The translations under genes were made by a program, and so were the position numbers. The notes beneath the pieces are model-generated. The model ran no database searches, was not told the origin of the DNA, and worked only from the letters and a program-made list of their open reading frames with translations. Of a stretch of 64,000 nucleotides of DNA, positions 33,371 to 44,237 are shown in pieces (position 1 is the first letter of the stretch; the number at the start of each line of letters is the position of its first letter). The stretch lies in NCBI GenBank assembly GCA_905221605.1, contig CAJNDS010002451.1:161501-225500 (forward strand), in the 5' to 3' direction. The stretch is from Symbiodinium natans. Taxonomy: Eukaryota > Sar > Dinophyceae > Suessiales > Symbiodiniaceae.

Positions 33371-33600
33371 ATGTGTATGTATTTATGTATATATGTATAT
33401 ATGTATATATGTATATATGTATATATGTATATATGTATATATGTATATATGTATATATGTATATATGTATATATGTATATATGTATATATGTATATATGT
33501 ATATATGTATATATGTATATATGTATACATGTATACATGTATACATGTTTACATGTATACATGTATACATGTATACATGTATACATGTATACATGTACAC
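33371..33600 (+). repeat. Octamer array (GTATATAT)n then (GTATACAT)n
   Basis: Period exactly 8. The unit switches at about 33522. Because 8 is not a multiple of 3, all frames stay open (repeats of MYICIYV). Confidence 0.97.
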
Positions 33601-33930
33601 AGGTCAGCTCAAGCGTGGGGTAGCGCCAAGGTCTGGCAGTGAGCGGGAAATCCAAGCCATACTTGATGCTCTACTTGAGTAGGGTCATTCCCAATCTTTA
33701 ATCAGTGAGCGCAGTCACAGCACTGCATTTTGACACATAGGCAGGCCCTCGTATGCGAGGCGCAGTGCTGCATCAACGCTCTGTTGGGCATTGCGTTTGG
33801 CATTTTGAGGCCGTGCTCGTGCAAGCCGCGCATGTGGTGCGAGACAGCAGCACCAGCATTACAAATTCTACTCGGGGCAAGGACCCTCCGCTCGCCCGTG
33901 GAGCCAACACTTCAGAGAGGCGGTGAATGA

Positions 33931-34616
33931 ATATGTATATATGTATATATGTATATATGTATATATGTATATATGTATATATGTATATATGTATATATGT
34001 ATATATGTATATATGTATATATGTATATATGTATATATGTATATATATATGTATATATGTATATATTATATATGTATATGTATATATATTATATGTATAT
34101 ATGTATATATGTATATATGTATACATGTATACATGATACATGTATACATGTACATGTATTGGTACACATACACATGTATACATGTATACATGTATAATAT
34201 ATACATGTATACATGTATGTATACATGTACATACACACGTTACATGTATACATGTATACATGTATACATGTATACATGTATAGATGTATAGATGTATAGG
34301 TGTATAGATGTATAGATGTATAGATGTATAGATGTATAGATGTTTTGATGTATAGATGTTTTGATGTATAGATGTATAGATGTGTAGATGTATAGATGTA
34401 TAGATGTATACATGTATAGATGTATAGATGTATAGATGCATAGATGTACCCATGTATAAATGTATCGATGTTTCGATGTATCGATGTATCGACGTATAGA
34501 TGTATAGATGTGTATATCTATGTATGTATGTATGTATGTATGTATGTATGTATGTATGTATGTATGTATGTATGTATACACTTACATACATGTGTATATA
34601 TATATATATATATACA
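33931..34616 (+). repeat. Octamer array (GTATATAT, GTATACAT, GTATAGAT) and (GTAT)n
   Basis: Second octamer array, in successive homogeneous blocks: GTATATAT to ~34117, GTATACAT to ~34277, GTATAGAT to ~34518, GTAT tetramer to ~34578, then TA. Confidence 0.97.
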
Positions 34617-34839
34617 CCTGAAAGTTGGAGGCTACCAGGGCCCACGTTTCGACATGGGAGACCTGCAAGCTCCAGACAACAAGGGTTCAGGGTTTCGGAT
34701 TTAGAGACGCCAGGATTTAGGTGAGTTCCCGAGAGCATCATGCCCTCGACCTCGGGCCTAGACCCTGAGCCCTAAACGCGAAACCTTGGACCTGAGACCC
34801 TGATGATCCCTCAGAGCGCCCTACACCCTAAACCCCACA

Positions 34840-34950
34840 CCCCAAATCCAAACCCTAAACCCTAAACCCTAAGCCCTAAGCCCTAAACCCTAAACCCTAA
34901 ACCCTAAACCCTAAACCCTAAACCCTAAACCCTAAACCCTAAACCCTAAA
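34840..34950 (+). repeat. (CCCTAAA)n tract
   Basis: About 14 units. It sits 15 bp before the open frame at 34965. Confidence 0.95.
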
Positions 34951-34964
34951 CCCCTTGAACCCGG

Positions 34965-35198
34965 AAGCAGACGTGGTGCCTGGAGTCCTTCCGTTGGATT
35001 GACGGGGGGCAGGAAAACACGGCGGGCGAGCTGCAGGACATCGCGGCGAAGTCCCAGGCTCGGGCTATAGTGTTGTACTCAAGATCTGGCTTCCTTCAGT
35101 TTTTGACAGCAACCTGGCTCCCGAGATGTTTGAGAGGGGTTTGTTTAAGGTTGAACGTCCGTGATACCGCCCATAAGCTCTCACACTGCACATGGTAA
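34965..35198 (+). CDS. Exon-like frame after C-strand tract
   Basis: The frame opens at the tract edge and reads KQTWCLESFRWIDGGQENTA, then GELQDIAAKSQARAIVL, and remains open to a stop at 35196-35198 (77 residues). The first part looks well conserved in codon pattern, the second less so. No ATG at the start, so it would be a 3' exon. Function unknown. Confidence 0.35.
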   Translation, partial: KQTWCLESFRWIDGGQENTAGELQDIAAKSQARAIVLYSRSGFLQFLTATWLPRCLRGVCLRLNVRDTAHKLSHCTW

Positions 35199-35442
35199 TG
35201 GCCTGTATACCCTTTGTCTGGGGGCTATATGCGATTATTCTGGGTACTTCAACGGCAGGTATTCATAGCAATCCCTGAATCCAGTGGCAGCAGTATTCCA
35301 TCTTACCTCTTTTAGGGTTTAGGGTTTAGGGGTCCCCTTACAAAAACCCTACACCCCAGACCCTAAACCGTAAACCGTAAACCCTAAACCCTAAACCTTA
35401 CACCCGAAAACTTAGGGCTTTTGGGGTTGAGGGTTTACTCAG

Positions 35443-35493
35443 CCACTCGACCAGGACACCTTGGTGGATGCCGTTGAGACAGCAGAGGCCCCT
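35443..35493 (+). CDS. Putative exon before introner copy 2
   Basis: After the acceptor-like TTTACTCAG, the frame reads PLDQDTLVDAVETAEAP in 17 whole codons and then meets the repeated intron-like element. Phase 0, as at 27001. Confidence 0.4.
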
Positions 35494-35593
35494 GACTATA
35501 TCCCCATTGGGGATCATTTTCTACTTTTGTTTATCTAAAACCCAAGAGGATATTAAACATATCATTCTTATTCAGGTTCTAAGGGGAGTATAG
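35494..35593 (+). repeat. Introner-like intron, copy 2
   Basis: 100 bp, similar over nearly its whole length to 27002-27103. Donor reads GA (a known rare dinoflagellate donor); acceptor TATAG. Ends AGGTTCTAAGGGGAGTATAG. Confidence 0.6.
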
Positions 35594-35861
35594 GTGAAGT
35601 ATAGGGTTCAGGGTTTGGGGTTTATGGTTTCGGGCTTGGGGTTTAGGTTTTCGGGGTCCTGTGCAGCATTCTAAGTGCTTTGCAGTGCATTGGGGCCTGA
35701 GGGGTTGAGTTCAGGTCTGGGACGGTCTGAGCTGGTTTAGGGTTCGAGGTGTGGGCGGTGTAGGGTTGCGACGCAGCTTGGAGGTCCAGAGGCTCCCTAA
35801 CTTCAAGCTGGGGTCACACTTGCAGCTGCCATGACTCCCAGAAATCCCAAGTTCCTGAAGC

Positions 35862-35940
35862 CCCAAACCCCAAACCCTAAACCCTAAACCCTAAACCCTA
35901 AACCCTAAACCCTAAACCCTAAACCCTAAACCCTAAACTC
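35862..35940 (+). repeat. (CCCTAAA)n tract
   Basis: About 11 units beginning with CCCCAAA variants. Confidence 0.95.
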
Positions 35941-36218
35941 TAGACCCCTTGAGTGGGGAGGAATATTTGTTGTAGGGGCTGCTGAGCCCTCCGATCCCCA
36001 AGGCTTGCTTAACTAAGCCAGCACATGTATGGAGTTTCCTTGGAGCCCTCTTCAGGGAGGTCCTGAACTTGCATACTTCGAACCCTAAACCCAGGAACCT
36101 GAAAGTATCACCCTCAACCCCAACCTAAACCCATCATGAAGCACCGACCCCTAACCCAAACCCTAAACCCTCAAGCCCAAACCCTAAACTCTAAACCCTT
36201 AACCCTAAACCCACGCAG

Positions 36219-36335
36219 TCTCTTTCTCTCAAGACGCTGTGAGCTACTCGCTTCTGTTGTGGGACTGCGGCCAAACCGGGTCATGTTTCTCTCGTCGGCC
36301 TTCACCCAACTTCCGAATCATGGCAGATGCTTAAG
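36219..36335 (+). CDS. Putative exon
   Basis: Acceptor-like CCCACGCAG, then SLFLSRRCELLASVVGLRPN and RVMFLSSAFTQLPNHGRCL, ending AAG|GTTTATGG. Internal exon candidate of unknown function. Confidence 0.4.
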
Positions 36336-37276
36336 GTTTATGGTTTACTGTGCTTCAACCCTGAACCTAAACCCAAAACCCTTTAGTACCCTAAACACTA
36401 AACCCTGGAAAAGCCCAGACCCCAAGCTTGAAACCCTGAGCCTTCCGACCTCCTCAACGTGTAGCTTCAGATTTCAGGTTCAAGTCAGACTTCCGGGGTA
36501 GGGTTTAGAGCGTCAGGGATGGGGATTCAGAGGTTGGAGTGTCACACGTGACACAAACAAGGGAGTTCTTAAGTATCCCTCTGCAGTCGAGACATGTGGT
36601 AGTCTGACATGACAGTCACAGGCTCCACAAGTTGGGAGGCTGTGAGAACCCAAGGATTCTTAATTTGACTGGTTTGAAGAGCATAACTTGTGCATTTTCC
36701 AGCTGCGCTCTTGCAGCTAGTTGCACTCAATGGCCCAACTGCGCACTGGCACATCGTCAAGAGTCATTCGTCTGAGATGTCATTGTAGAAGTGATCCCTT
36801 GCATCTGAGAGAGGATGCTTATCGTGAAGGAAGCTTATGTTGGTGGTTAGCCAGAAGATGCTGAAGTTGTGCATAGGTTCCACAGGATGCTATAAGTGGT
36901 GGAAGGATGGACCCCTAGAAGGGACCCTTAAGTCATATTCCCCTATACAACCCTCTATATATATATATATCCTCTATATATATATGTATATATATATATA
37001 TACACCTTATAGAGTCCCTATATGCCTCAGTATCCTCTGAATCGCCCCTAAATAACCCCAAGGTCCTTTATCAGGGTCCCTCCTTCAGTCCCTTGAATGT
37101 TTTTGTAGCTCAAACAGGTCCGAAACGCTGTCCTTTGAGGCGTCTGGGGAGGGAACCCAAAGACAATACAGTAATTGAACGCTAAGCCCTGAAACGCCCA
37201 AAGCGAAGTGTTAAGGGTTTAGGGTTTGCATGTATAAAACATCATGCGCGATTTAGGAGAGAGGTCAGGGCTTCAG

Positions 37277-37431
37277 GGACAAAGGGGTTTTTCAGTCCTC
37301 GCGTGACTCGAGCAGTTACGACGCAATGATGTTGGCGAGGATTGGAGAGGATACAGCCCGCTTTCAGCAAACGATGCTTGCATCTGGTCTGCAACAGGCT
37401 CTCGTGCGTTGGCCACCTGGAGCCCAAGAGG
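37277..37431 (+). CDS. Putative exon ending at GTTTAGGG
   Basis: After CTTCAG the frame reads DKGVFQSSRDSSSYDAMMLA, then RIGEDTARFQQTMLASGLQQ and ALVRWPPGAQE, about 51 residues without stop. The + strand junction is GAGG|GTTTAGGG. A convincing coding pattern with no known family. Confidence 0.45.
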
Positions 37432-37608
37432 GTTTAGGGTTTTAGGGTTTGGGGAGCCCCTAAACTCAAGGGCTGATCGGTTGGTACGGTAGGCTTTAGG
37501 TTTCTGGAGTTCTGGTTAGGGTTTAGTCAGGGTTTATCTGCGAGAGCGTTTTTTGCCATAAGCCCTCTATATAATTTGTTTCTACGGCCCTTGGTATGCT
37601 TGTTTCAG

Positions 37609-37794
37609 GCAGAGGTTACGGAATTTGGGTATGGCCATAGACACACAACACAGACCCTGAAGCATACCATTCACGGATCCAAATGCCTTAGCCCGCAACT
37701 TCGTCTCCCAGGCGGGCGTGGCGAAGAACACTTTGCCCAGACCTTTAGTGCTGCAGCACACCGCACCCGAAGCTGTCGTGCAGGCCCTTGGGAG
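37609..37794 (+). CDS. Putative exon(s) with duplicated segment
   Basis: Acceptor-like ATGCTTGTTTCAG. One frame is open to 37800. In another frame, from an internal CAG, the sequence reads TAPEAVVQALGRC and continues GPPPQVVLPELSRKLPEESE to about 37897. The segment CCCGAAGCTGTCSTGCAGGC recurs at about 37917 as TVPEAVLQAFGRC. Frame choice is uncertain. Confidence 0.35.
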
Positions 37795-37999
37795 GTGTAG
37801 GGGCCCTCCGCCCCAAGTGGTACTCCCAGAGCTGAGCCGTAAACTTCCAGAGGAGTCGGAATGCCTCGTCCCTCAGATGCGTCGCGCAGGCTGAGAAGGT
37901 GCAGAACACGGTGCCCGAAGCTGTCCTGCAGGCCTTTGGGAGGTGTAGCGTACCTATAGCCGAATTCTTAAGCCAAGACCTATGGTGGTTTTGGGTTTG

Positions 38000-38679
38000 G
38001 GGGGTTTGTGGTCTTGAGGGGTTGAGGACTGTAAAGGTTTTGGGCTTTGGGTGTGAACTGATCTAACCTACGTACGCCTGCTTGCCGTAAAGCCGGATGC
38101 AGCTCGAGCCTCAAGTACACATTCAAAACATCCATAAGGCCCTGAACCCAAAACCCAGAGCCTGAACCCCTAAACTTTAGACCGCAAAACCCCAAACCTT
38201 AGACCTTAACTCTTGAACCTTTCAGACCAATAACGCCTATTAGCACTGAAATCCTCTATAGCCCATGCCGCGAACCCTTAACTAAAGTCCACCCAACCTG
38301 AATCCAGAGGCGTGCGTGCGCCTCTGCGAAGATGTAGAGCTTCTCGCCCGGCTGAATCTTGGCGGGCTCGTGCTCGTGCTCTTTTAAAAGTTTTAGGGAG
38401 GTGTCTGAAGGGTTCAGGGGCTTATGTAGCTCCCAGCCAAACCGGGCAAACCGGGCAAGCCGGGCTGCCCGGTACCCGGGCTAGTCCCATCCTAGGTCGT
38501 AGGTGGGTTATTCAAAGAGTTTTCTTGTCGGTTCTCTAGACCTTCAGTACTACTCTGTAGATAAGTCTTCTCAGCCCTCGTAACCCCTGAAGCATTGAGT
38601 CTGCTTTTGAGAAAACACCAAGGAGCCAGCTTTGCAAAGCTATGTGGCAGGCTGCCAAGTTTTGGGACACAACACACAC

Positions 38680-38738
<59 letters not shown>

Positions 38739-39330
38739 TATACATATATATATATAAGGTTGATATTCTATTCGGAGACTATATTCGGGAATATTTTGTA
38801 TTTTGGGTCCCGTGTTTTGTCGTAAGTTTGGCGTGGCGTCCGAGGTTGCGTGGTGGTCTCCTGGTCAGGTGGCCCCCTAGTCCTCTGGTCGTGTGGTTCC
38901 CCTGCAATCTCTTGGTCCTCTGGCCCGCGCTATTCTGGGCCGTGCAACCTTGTTTGAGGGAATCTCATGATTCCATCCAGAGCAACTGCTTGAACACCCA
39001 GCAAAATCTTTTCCGTTCCCGTCATGCGAACATTGTCTATGCGCAGGGGGGGGGGGGGCCCGACCCCCCTGCGGCTTTTAAGCCGCGCAAGTGACAAAAG
39101 CATTAAATGGCATCGTGGCTGCAAGGTTCATTCTTAGGGCCGTTTACCACCAATTGACCTTATAAGGGTAACATGGGGATTTTTGTTTTTCGTTGTTTTT
39201 GGGTTCTTAAGCAAGTAGCAGTTTGAGGTTGAGGGTTGGGTTTCAAGCTTTGTGTTTGGGTTTTGGCATGCGCGTAGTGAAGTATTAGGCCCCGAGCCCT
39301 TCGTCACACCAGTCAGGCCAGCAGGGCCTA
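38000..39330. other. Spacer with (TAGA)n microsatellite
   Basis: 38682-38738 is (TAGA)n followed by TATATA. 39045-39056 is a G run. No recognised gene. Open frames are short or ambiguous. Confidence 0.4.
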
Positions 39331-39340
39331 GGCCGTCGTA

Positions 39341-39389
39341 GGGTTTAGGGTTTAGGGTTTAGGGTTTAGGGTTTAGGGTTTAGGGTTTT
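39341..39389 (+). repeat. (TTTAGGG)n tract
   Basis: Seven units, ending GGGTTTTGGCCGCAG, an acceptor-like site directly after the tract. Confidence 0.95.
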
Positions 39390-39397
39390 GGCCGCAG

Positions 39398-39679
39398 GTC
39401 ATTTCCAACCCCCACTTCTTGGAAGAGCTGCGTGCGCACCTTTGCTTGGATTCAGGGTTCGAGTTTGGGGTCTTGGTGCTGAAGGTTGTTGCTGTGAAGG
39501 GTTCGAGGGGCCGGTTGTTCCCGAAAGCGTTGCCAAACGTTTTCAGGCAAGTGCGTTTCTTCTCCTGGGATCCCTTCACCCTTCATTTTTTCAGGACTGC
39601 GTTTCATAATTTTCTTTTCTCTCAACAAAATAAAATGTACTCCAAGAGCGCTCCAAGAGCGCTCCAAGATGACCCGTAA
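39398..39679 (+). CDS. Exon-like frame after tract
   Basis: Following GCCGCAG, the frame reads VISNPHFLEELRAHLCLDSG and stays open for 93 codons to a stop at 39677-39679. The first ~20 residues are the most coding-like; a GT near the phrase TTCAGG|GTTCGAG may end the exon. Confidence 0.35.
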   Translation, partial: VISNPHFLEELRAHLCLDSGFEFGVLVLKVVAVKGSRGRLFPKALPNVFRQVRFFSWDPFTLHFFRTAFHNFLFSQQNKMYSKSAPRALQDDP

Positions 39680-39965
39680 AGACCTCCAAGATCTGAAGAG
39701 GGTGCAACATTGTGCTGTCTACTTTGTGTATGTATACATGTCTATATGCATAAGATATGTATATATATTTCTCTGTATAAGTATATATGTATGTATGTAC
39801 GTTCTAAATAGTTGATAAACTCTTTTTGTTTAGCTTGTGTTTTCAAACTCTGTTCAGTTTTACGCCTTCAGGGTTCGCCTACAACCCTCGTAAACTCACA
39901 AGGGGTTCGTTTCCTAGAGGTCAGTGACTCACTTGGGGTTGAGGGCCGAATAGGGCTTGGTCTGA

Positions 39966-40059
39966 GCCCTAGACCCTAAACCCTAAACCCTAAACCCTAA
40001 ACCCTAAACCCTAAACCCTAAACCCTAAACCCTAAACCCTAAATCCTAAACCCTAAACC
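39966..40059 (+). repeat. (CCCTAAA)n tract
   Basis: About 13 units; left flank of the island at 40060-40170. Confidence 0.95.
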
Positions 40060-40170
40060 GCATTTCCTACATGTGGCCGAGGCAGATCGCCCTGACGCAT
40101 TCTTGGTTGATGTTTGCGAGCCGGCGCGACCGGGCCTGTGTCAGCCTTGCCCTGCGCAAAGCGGTTAATT
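40060..40170 (+). CDS. Putative exon between tracts
   Basis: The frame reads RISYMWPRQIALTHSWLMFA, then SRRDRACVSLALRKAVNF, open through the whole island, with a C-strand tract left and a G-strand tract right. Confidence 0.35.
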
Positions 40171-40344
40171 TTAGGGTTTAGGGTTTAGGGTTTAGGGTTT
40201 AGGGTTTAGGGTTTAGGGTTTGGGGCTTAGGTAGGGTTGAGGGCTTAGGGCTTAGGGCTTAGGGCTTAGGGCTTAGGGCTTAGGGCTTAGGGCTTAGGGC
40301 TTAGGGCTTAGGGCTTAGGGCTCAGGGCTTAGGGCTTAGGGCTT
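40171..40344 (+). repeat. (TTTAGGG)n then homogeneous (CTTAGGG)n tract
   Basis: About six TTTAGGG units, a short irregular link, then about 15 CTTAGGG units in a row. Confidence 0.97.
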
Positions 40345-40744
40345 ATAATGCGCCACAAGCACCTCGCCCCAGCATGAGCAGATAGATTCAAGGGCTTTGG
40401 GCTTGGAATTTCCGCAACAGCCGAACAGCCCGAAACCCTAAATCTGAAACCCTAAACCCTAACCCTAAATCTGAAACCCTAAACCCTAAGCCCTACACCC
40501 TAAACCCTAAACCCTGGTTGGTTGTTGGGTTTTGAGTAGGGTCTAGGGTTTAGGGTTCAGGGTTCAGGGTTTAAGGTTTAGGGTTTAGGGTCCCGTGGCA
40601 GCTCAAGCTCGAACCAAGAACGGGTTTCCCCTTTCTTCGTTCCTGGGTCTTAGAGTTTTAGGGGTTTAGGGTTTTGATTTTAGGTCCCAAGATCGTCATG
40701 TAAGCAACTTTCAGGGGTTCAGCGGGTTAACCGACTTTCAGGGC

Positions 40745-41016
40745 TACCCTAATCCCTAAACCCTAAACCCTAAACCCCAAACCCCAAACCGCAAACCCTA
40801 AACCCTAAACCCTAAACCCTAAACCCTAAACCCTAAACCCTAAACCCTAAACCCTAAACCCTAAACCCTAAACCCCAAACCCCAGACCCCAAACCCCAAA
40901 CCCTAAACCTTATTCTAGCCGATTTGCGCAGCGTCAAACTCTCCCAGGGGGTTGGTTACTTGGCGGTTCATGGGTGCTTCTAACTCCAAACCCTAAACCC
41001 TAAACCCTAAACCCTA
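40745..41016 (+). repeat. (CCCTAAA)n tract interrupted by a MITE-B fragment
   Basis: CCCTAAA and CCCCAAA units to 40910. Then a short non-repeat piece includes TTACTTGGCGGTTCATGGGT at 40957-40976, matching the MITE-B terminus. Then four more units up to the DNA element. Confidence 0.85.
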
Positions 41017-41914
41017 CAGGGTGGGGCGCCCCAGTTATAAATTGATTTATAACCTCTATAATCAATTTATAATTTTCCTAACATAATTTATAAGTTGTTA
41101 AGTTCATGGTTTAGTCATAATTTTTTGTTCAAGATATAAGCTGGTTATAAGTCTTTACTGCCCATCTTATAAGTAACTTGTACAACTTAGCTCTAAAAAA
41201 CCGTGTTTCATAAGATCCATGCTCGCGACTGTCAAATAGAGGATGTTGCAAGGTTCTAGGCTCGGAACGAATGTTTTTCAGGTTTTTCTTTTGTCGAGGA
41301 GTTTCCACAGCTGATGTTCCGGGCCGGGCCGTGTTTTGCGAAGCGTTTGGCTTGGCACGCATTCGGGTCACATTCGGACATGCACCGACACGTCGGGGAC
41401 ACATCCGGACACATCCGGACACACGGAGGACACATCGCGGACACATGGTGCCGAAGAGGGCGGACACACAGGAAAACACCGGACACAATCCAATAAGTGG
41501 GGCGGACACACCGGACACATCGCGGACACATCGGGTTTTCGACACACGCGGGGCACACGCGGACACATCCCCACATCCCAAGCGCATGCGCTGAACGTTT
41601 TGTGTCTTTGCCCGCATCCGATTTGTTTCCTGTCTCAGCCAGACAGCTTTCGTTTCTCCGCAACACCAACTTGCTTTGAGATGGCGTTGCAGGGCCAGGA
41701 GACGCCTCTTCTTGAAGAGCGCCCAAAAACCTCTCCTTTTAAGACATGGGCTTTGCATGATGACTTTTTACTAGAAAAACAACATTTTGTAACTTATAAA
41801 TCAACTTATAAGTTGGCTAACTGAATTAGCAAACTTAGTGTATAAGTTGGTTATAAGTGCTCTAAGCTACATCTAAGTATCTTTACTTATTTATAACTAA
41901 GGGGCCCCGCCCTG
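41017..41914. mobile_element. Non-autonomous TIR DNA element (898 bp) inserted in a telomere-like tract
   Basis: Left end CAGGGTGGGGCGCCCCAGTT; right end complement CAGGGCGGGGCCCCTTAGTT, both continuing ATAAAT. TA flanks both ends, but the surrounding CCCTAAA repeats make the target duplication length ambiguous. Sub-terminal zones are full of TTATAAG palindromes, typical transposase-binding clutter. The interior holds GGACACATCGC minisatellite words (41390-41570). No transposase frame. CAGGG termini recall hAT elements; superfamily undecided. Confidence 0.75.
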
Positions 41915-42149
41915 TAAACCCTAAACCCTAAACCTTTCAACCCAAAAGTTCAGTCGCTTCAAGGTTTCTGGTTTTGGGATCTTAAGGCGAGTGGCTCGAC
42001 CGGACTGACCTCGGCTTCACTACGCTGGCTTCAATATCTGGCTGGGTACGCCTCCAGTCGCCTGGCGCTTCGAATTTGCAGCTAGGAGATTTGTGTCAAA
42101 CTCCAAGCTTTCAGAATCAGGTGTTTAGGTCGTACCCACAACGAACACG

Positions 42150-42179
42150 CAGACACAGACACAGACGCAGACGCAGACG

Positions 42180-42212
<33 letters not shown>

Positions 42213-42702
42213 ACACAGGCACAGGCACAGGCACAGGCACACACACAGGCACCCAGGCAGGCACACAGGCACACAGGCACACAGGCACACAGGCACACAG
42301 GCACACAGGCACACAGGCACACAGGCACACAGGCGCACAGGCAAACAGGCGCACAGGCGCACAGGCGCACAGGCGCACAGGCGCACAGGCGCACAGGCGC
42401 ACAGGCGCACAGGCGCACAGGCGCACAGGCGCACAGGCGCACAGGCGCACAGGCGCACAGGCGCACAGGCGCACAGGCGCACAGGCGCACAGGCGCACAG
42501 GTGCACAGGCGCACAGGCGCACAGGCGCACAGGCGCACAGGCGCACAGGCGCACAGGCGCACAGGCGCACAGGCGCACAGGCGCACAGGCGCACAGGCGC
42601 ACAGGCGCACAGGCGCACAGGCAGGCACACAGGCAGGCACACAGGCAGGCACACAGGCACACAGGCACACAGGCACACAGGCACACAGGCACACAGGCAC
42701 AG
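42150..42702 (+). repeat. Octamer array (GCACAGGC)n / (ACACAGGC)n
   Basis: Period 8 over ~550 bp, with an inner homogeneous GCACAGGC block (~42340-42625) flanked by ACACAGGC blocks and 42150-42240 period-6 CAGGCA. All frames are open by arithmetic, so the long A-H-R-R-T-G-A-Q and C-A-C-V-P frames are not genes. Confidence 0.97.
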
Positions 42703-42726
42703 GATTGGGTTTGCGGTTCGGGTCTG

Positions 42727-42828
42727 GGTGGGGGGGTTGGGGGGGGGTGGGGCCAGCCTTGCGAGAAGCTGCCTGGGGGTGGCGGGTGGGGGGGGTAGGG
42801 GGGGGGGGGGGTAGGGGGGGGGGGAGGG
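42727..42828 (+). repeat. G-rich tract
   Basis: G runs with T and A interruptions, followed at 42910-42930 by a C run, as at 16617-16853. Confidence 0.9.
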
Positions 42829-42933
42829 TTTTTTCCAAAAGAGCCCCTATGGTCCATGAGTTTACGCCGTGTGGGTGGCCTGTTCCTCCACGGAAAAGCT
42901 GCCGGGGTACCCCCCCCCTACCCCGCCCCCCGT

Positions 42934-42998
42934 AAGGAGGGAAAGAGGGAGGTTTTCACCTCCAGAAACCCATCCAACACGCCGCCAGGGTCGGCGGA
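42934..42998. repeat. 64-bp module adjoining telomere-like tract, copy 2
   Basis: Partner of 16870-16933 with the same junction into CCCTAAA. Confidence 0.75.
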
Positions 42999-43101
42999 CC
43001 CTAAACTGTAAACCCTAAACCCTAAACCCTAAACCCTAAACCCTAAACCCTAAACCCTAAACCCTAAACCCTAGACCCTAGACCCTAAACCCTAAACCCT
43101 A
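42999..43101 (+). repeat. (CCCTAAA)n tract
   Basis: About 14 units. Confidence 0.95.
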
Positions 43102-44068
43102 CATCGCCCAAGGCATCTCAGCTCCTGTCCCCGACACACCCTTTCAGCCCTTACAGGCCCTACTGCATATGGGGGGTTCACGATAATTCAGGGGACCCCA
43201 ATAGAGACCCCCAAATACTTAGGACCCCCCTTAAAAATCACGGACCCCAACAAGTTACCGTTTAGGGTATAGGGTTTAGGGTTTAGGGTTTAGGGTTTAG
43301 GGTTTAGGGTTTAGTATCGTATACCCCCACATAGGCCTTCGACCCTGGAAGCTTCACGTTCCACCCTCTTTCGTGTGCGGGGGCACCCCGGAGCACCCCT
43401 GCCCCCCCTGAACAGTCGAAACTAATCTTGTCACTCTTTCACGGTCCCGGATGAATCTGATTTTAAAGAAGGGATGAGTTTGTTTTATGCAATTGATGTT
43501 AAGGGCGCGCCACATAAAATATGCCTACGACACCTGCTCAATCCCAAACTTGAACGAACCCCTAAAGCCCAATCCCCACACCCCCGACCCGAAAACAAAC
43601 ACCAAGCCCAAGCAATCTTCAAACGCCAGTAACTAATCCCTCACGTCAAACTTAGATTGTGAGGACAGGGTCGCAGCATGTGAAAGATAAGAAGCTCCAC
43701 TTCCATGTTGAGACCCCTTAAGGTTAGGAAGCCAGAGCCCTACGGCCTAAAACCCCAGACCAGCTGAGGCATGACCTGGAAGTCGATGCCAGACTCGCTA
43801 GATCCGACAACCAGGTCGCGCGGCCTTTCGGGTTCAGGGTGACGCGCGCACGGGGCGTTCAGCCCAAACCCAAGTGAACCACTTAAATCCTTAAAAGCAT
43901 AAAGGGCTTATCCCTAAACGCCGACACCCCTACCGGGAACATGTGGGGGTTTGGAGCTTCGGGGCTTCGAGAGACTTAGTAGGAGTTAATGGGGTTTTGG
44001 GGTTTTACACGCACTGGCCCTAAAGCCTGGATTGCGTTGTTCAGTCTTACTGACTGTTCAAGGCGCCC
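43102..44068. other. Spacer
   Basis: One TTTAGGG tract at 43261-43314. No gene or known repeat recognised in the rest. Confidence 0.45.
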
Positions 44069-44237
44069 CCCTAAACCCTAAACCCTAAACCCTAAACCCT
44101 AAACCCTAAACCCTAAACCCTAAACCCTAAACCCTAAACCCTAAACCCTAAACCTTAAACACTAAACCCTAAACCCTAAACCCTAAACCCTAAACCCTAA
44201 ACCCTAAACCCTAAACCCTAAACCCTAAACCCTAAAC
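44069..44237 (+). repeat. (CCCTAAA)n tract
   Basis: About 24 units with one CTTAAACA variant. Confidence 0.97.

Noticed and set aside
33334-34741. Frames repeating MYICIYV / YIHIYIYT
   Set aside because: Period-8 repeats stay open in several frames by arithmetic.
42076-42935. Frames of ~200-246 aa with A-H-R-R-T-G-A-Q or C-A-C-V-P repeats
   Set aside because: Octamer array artefact, open on both strands.
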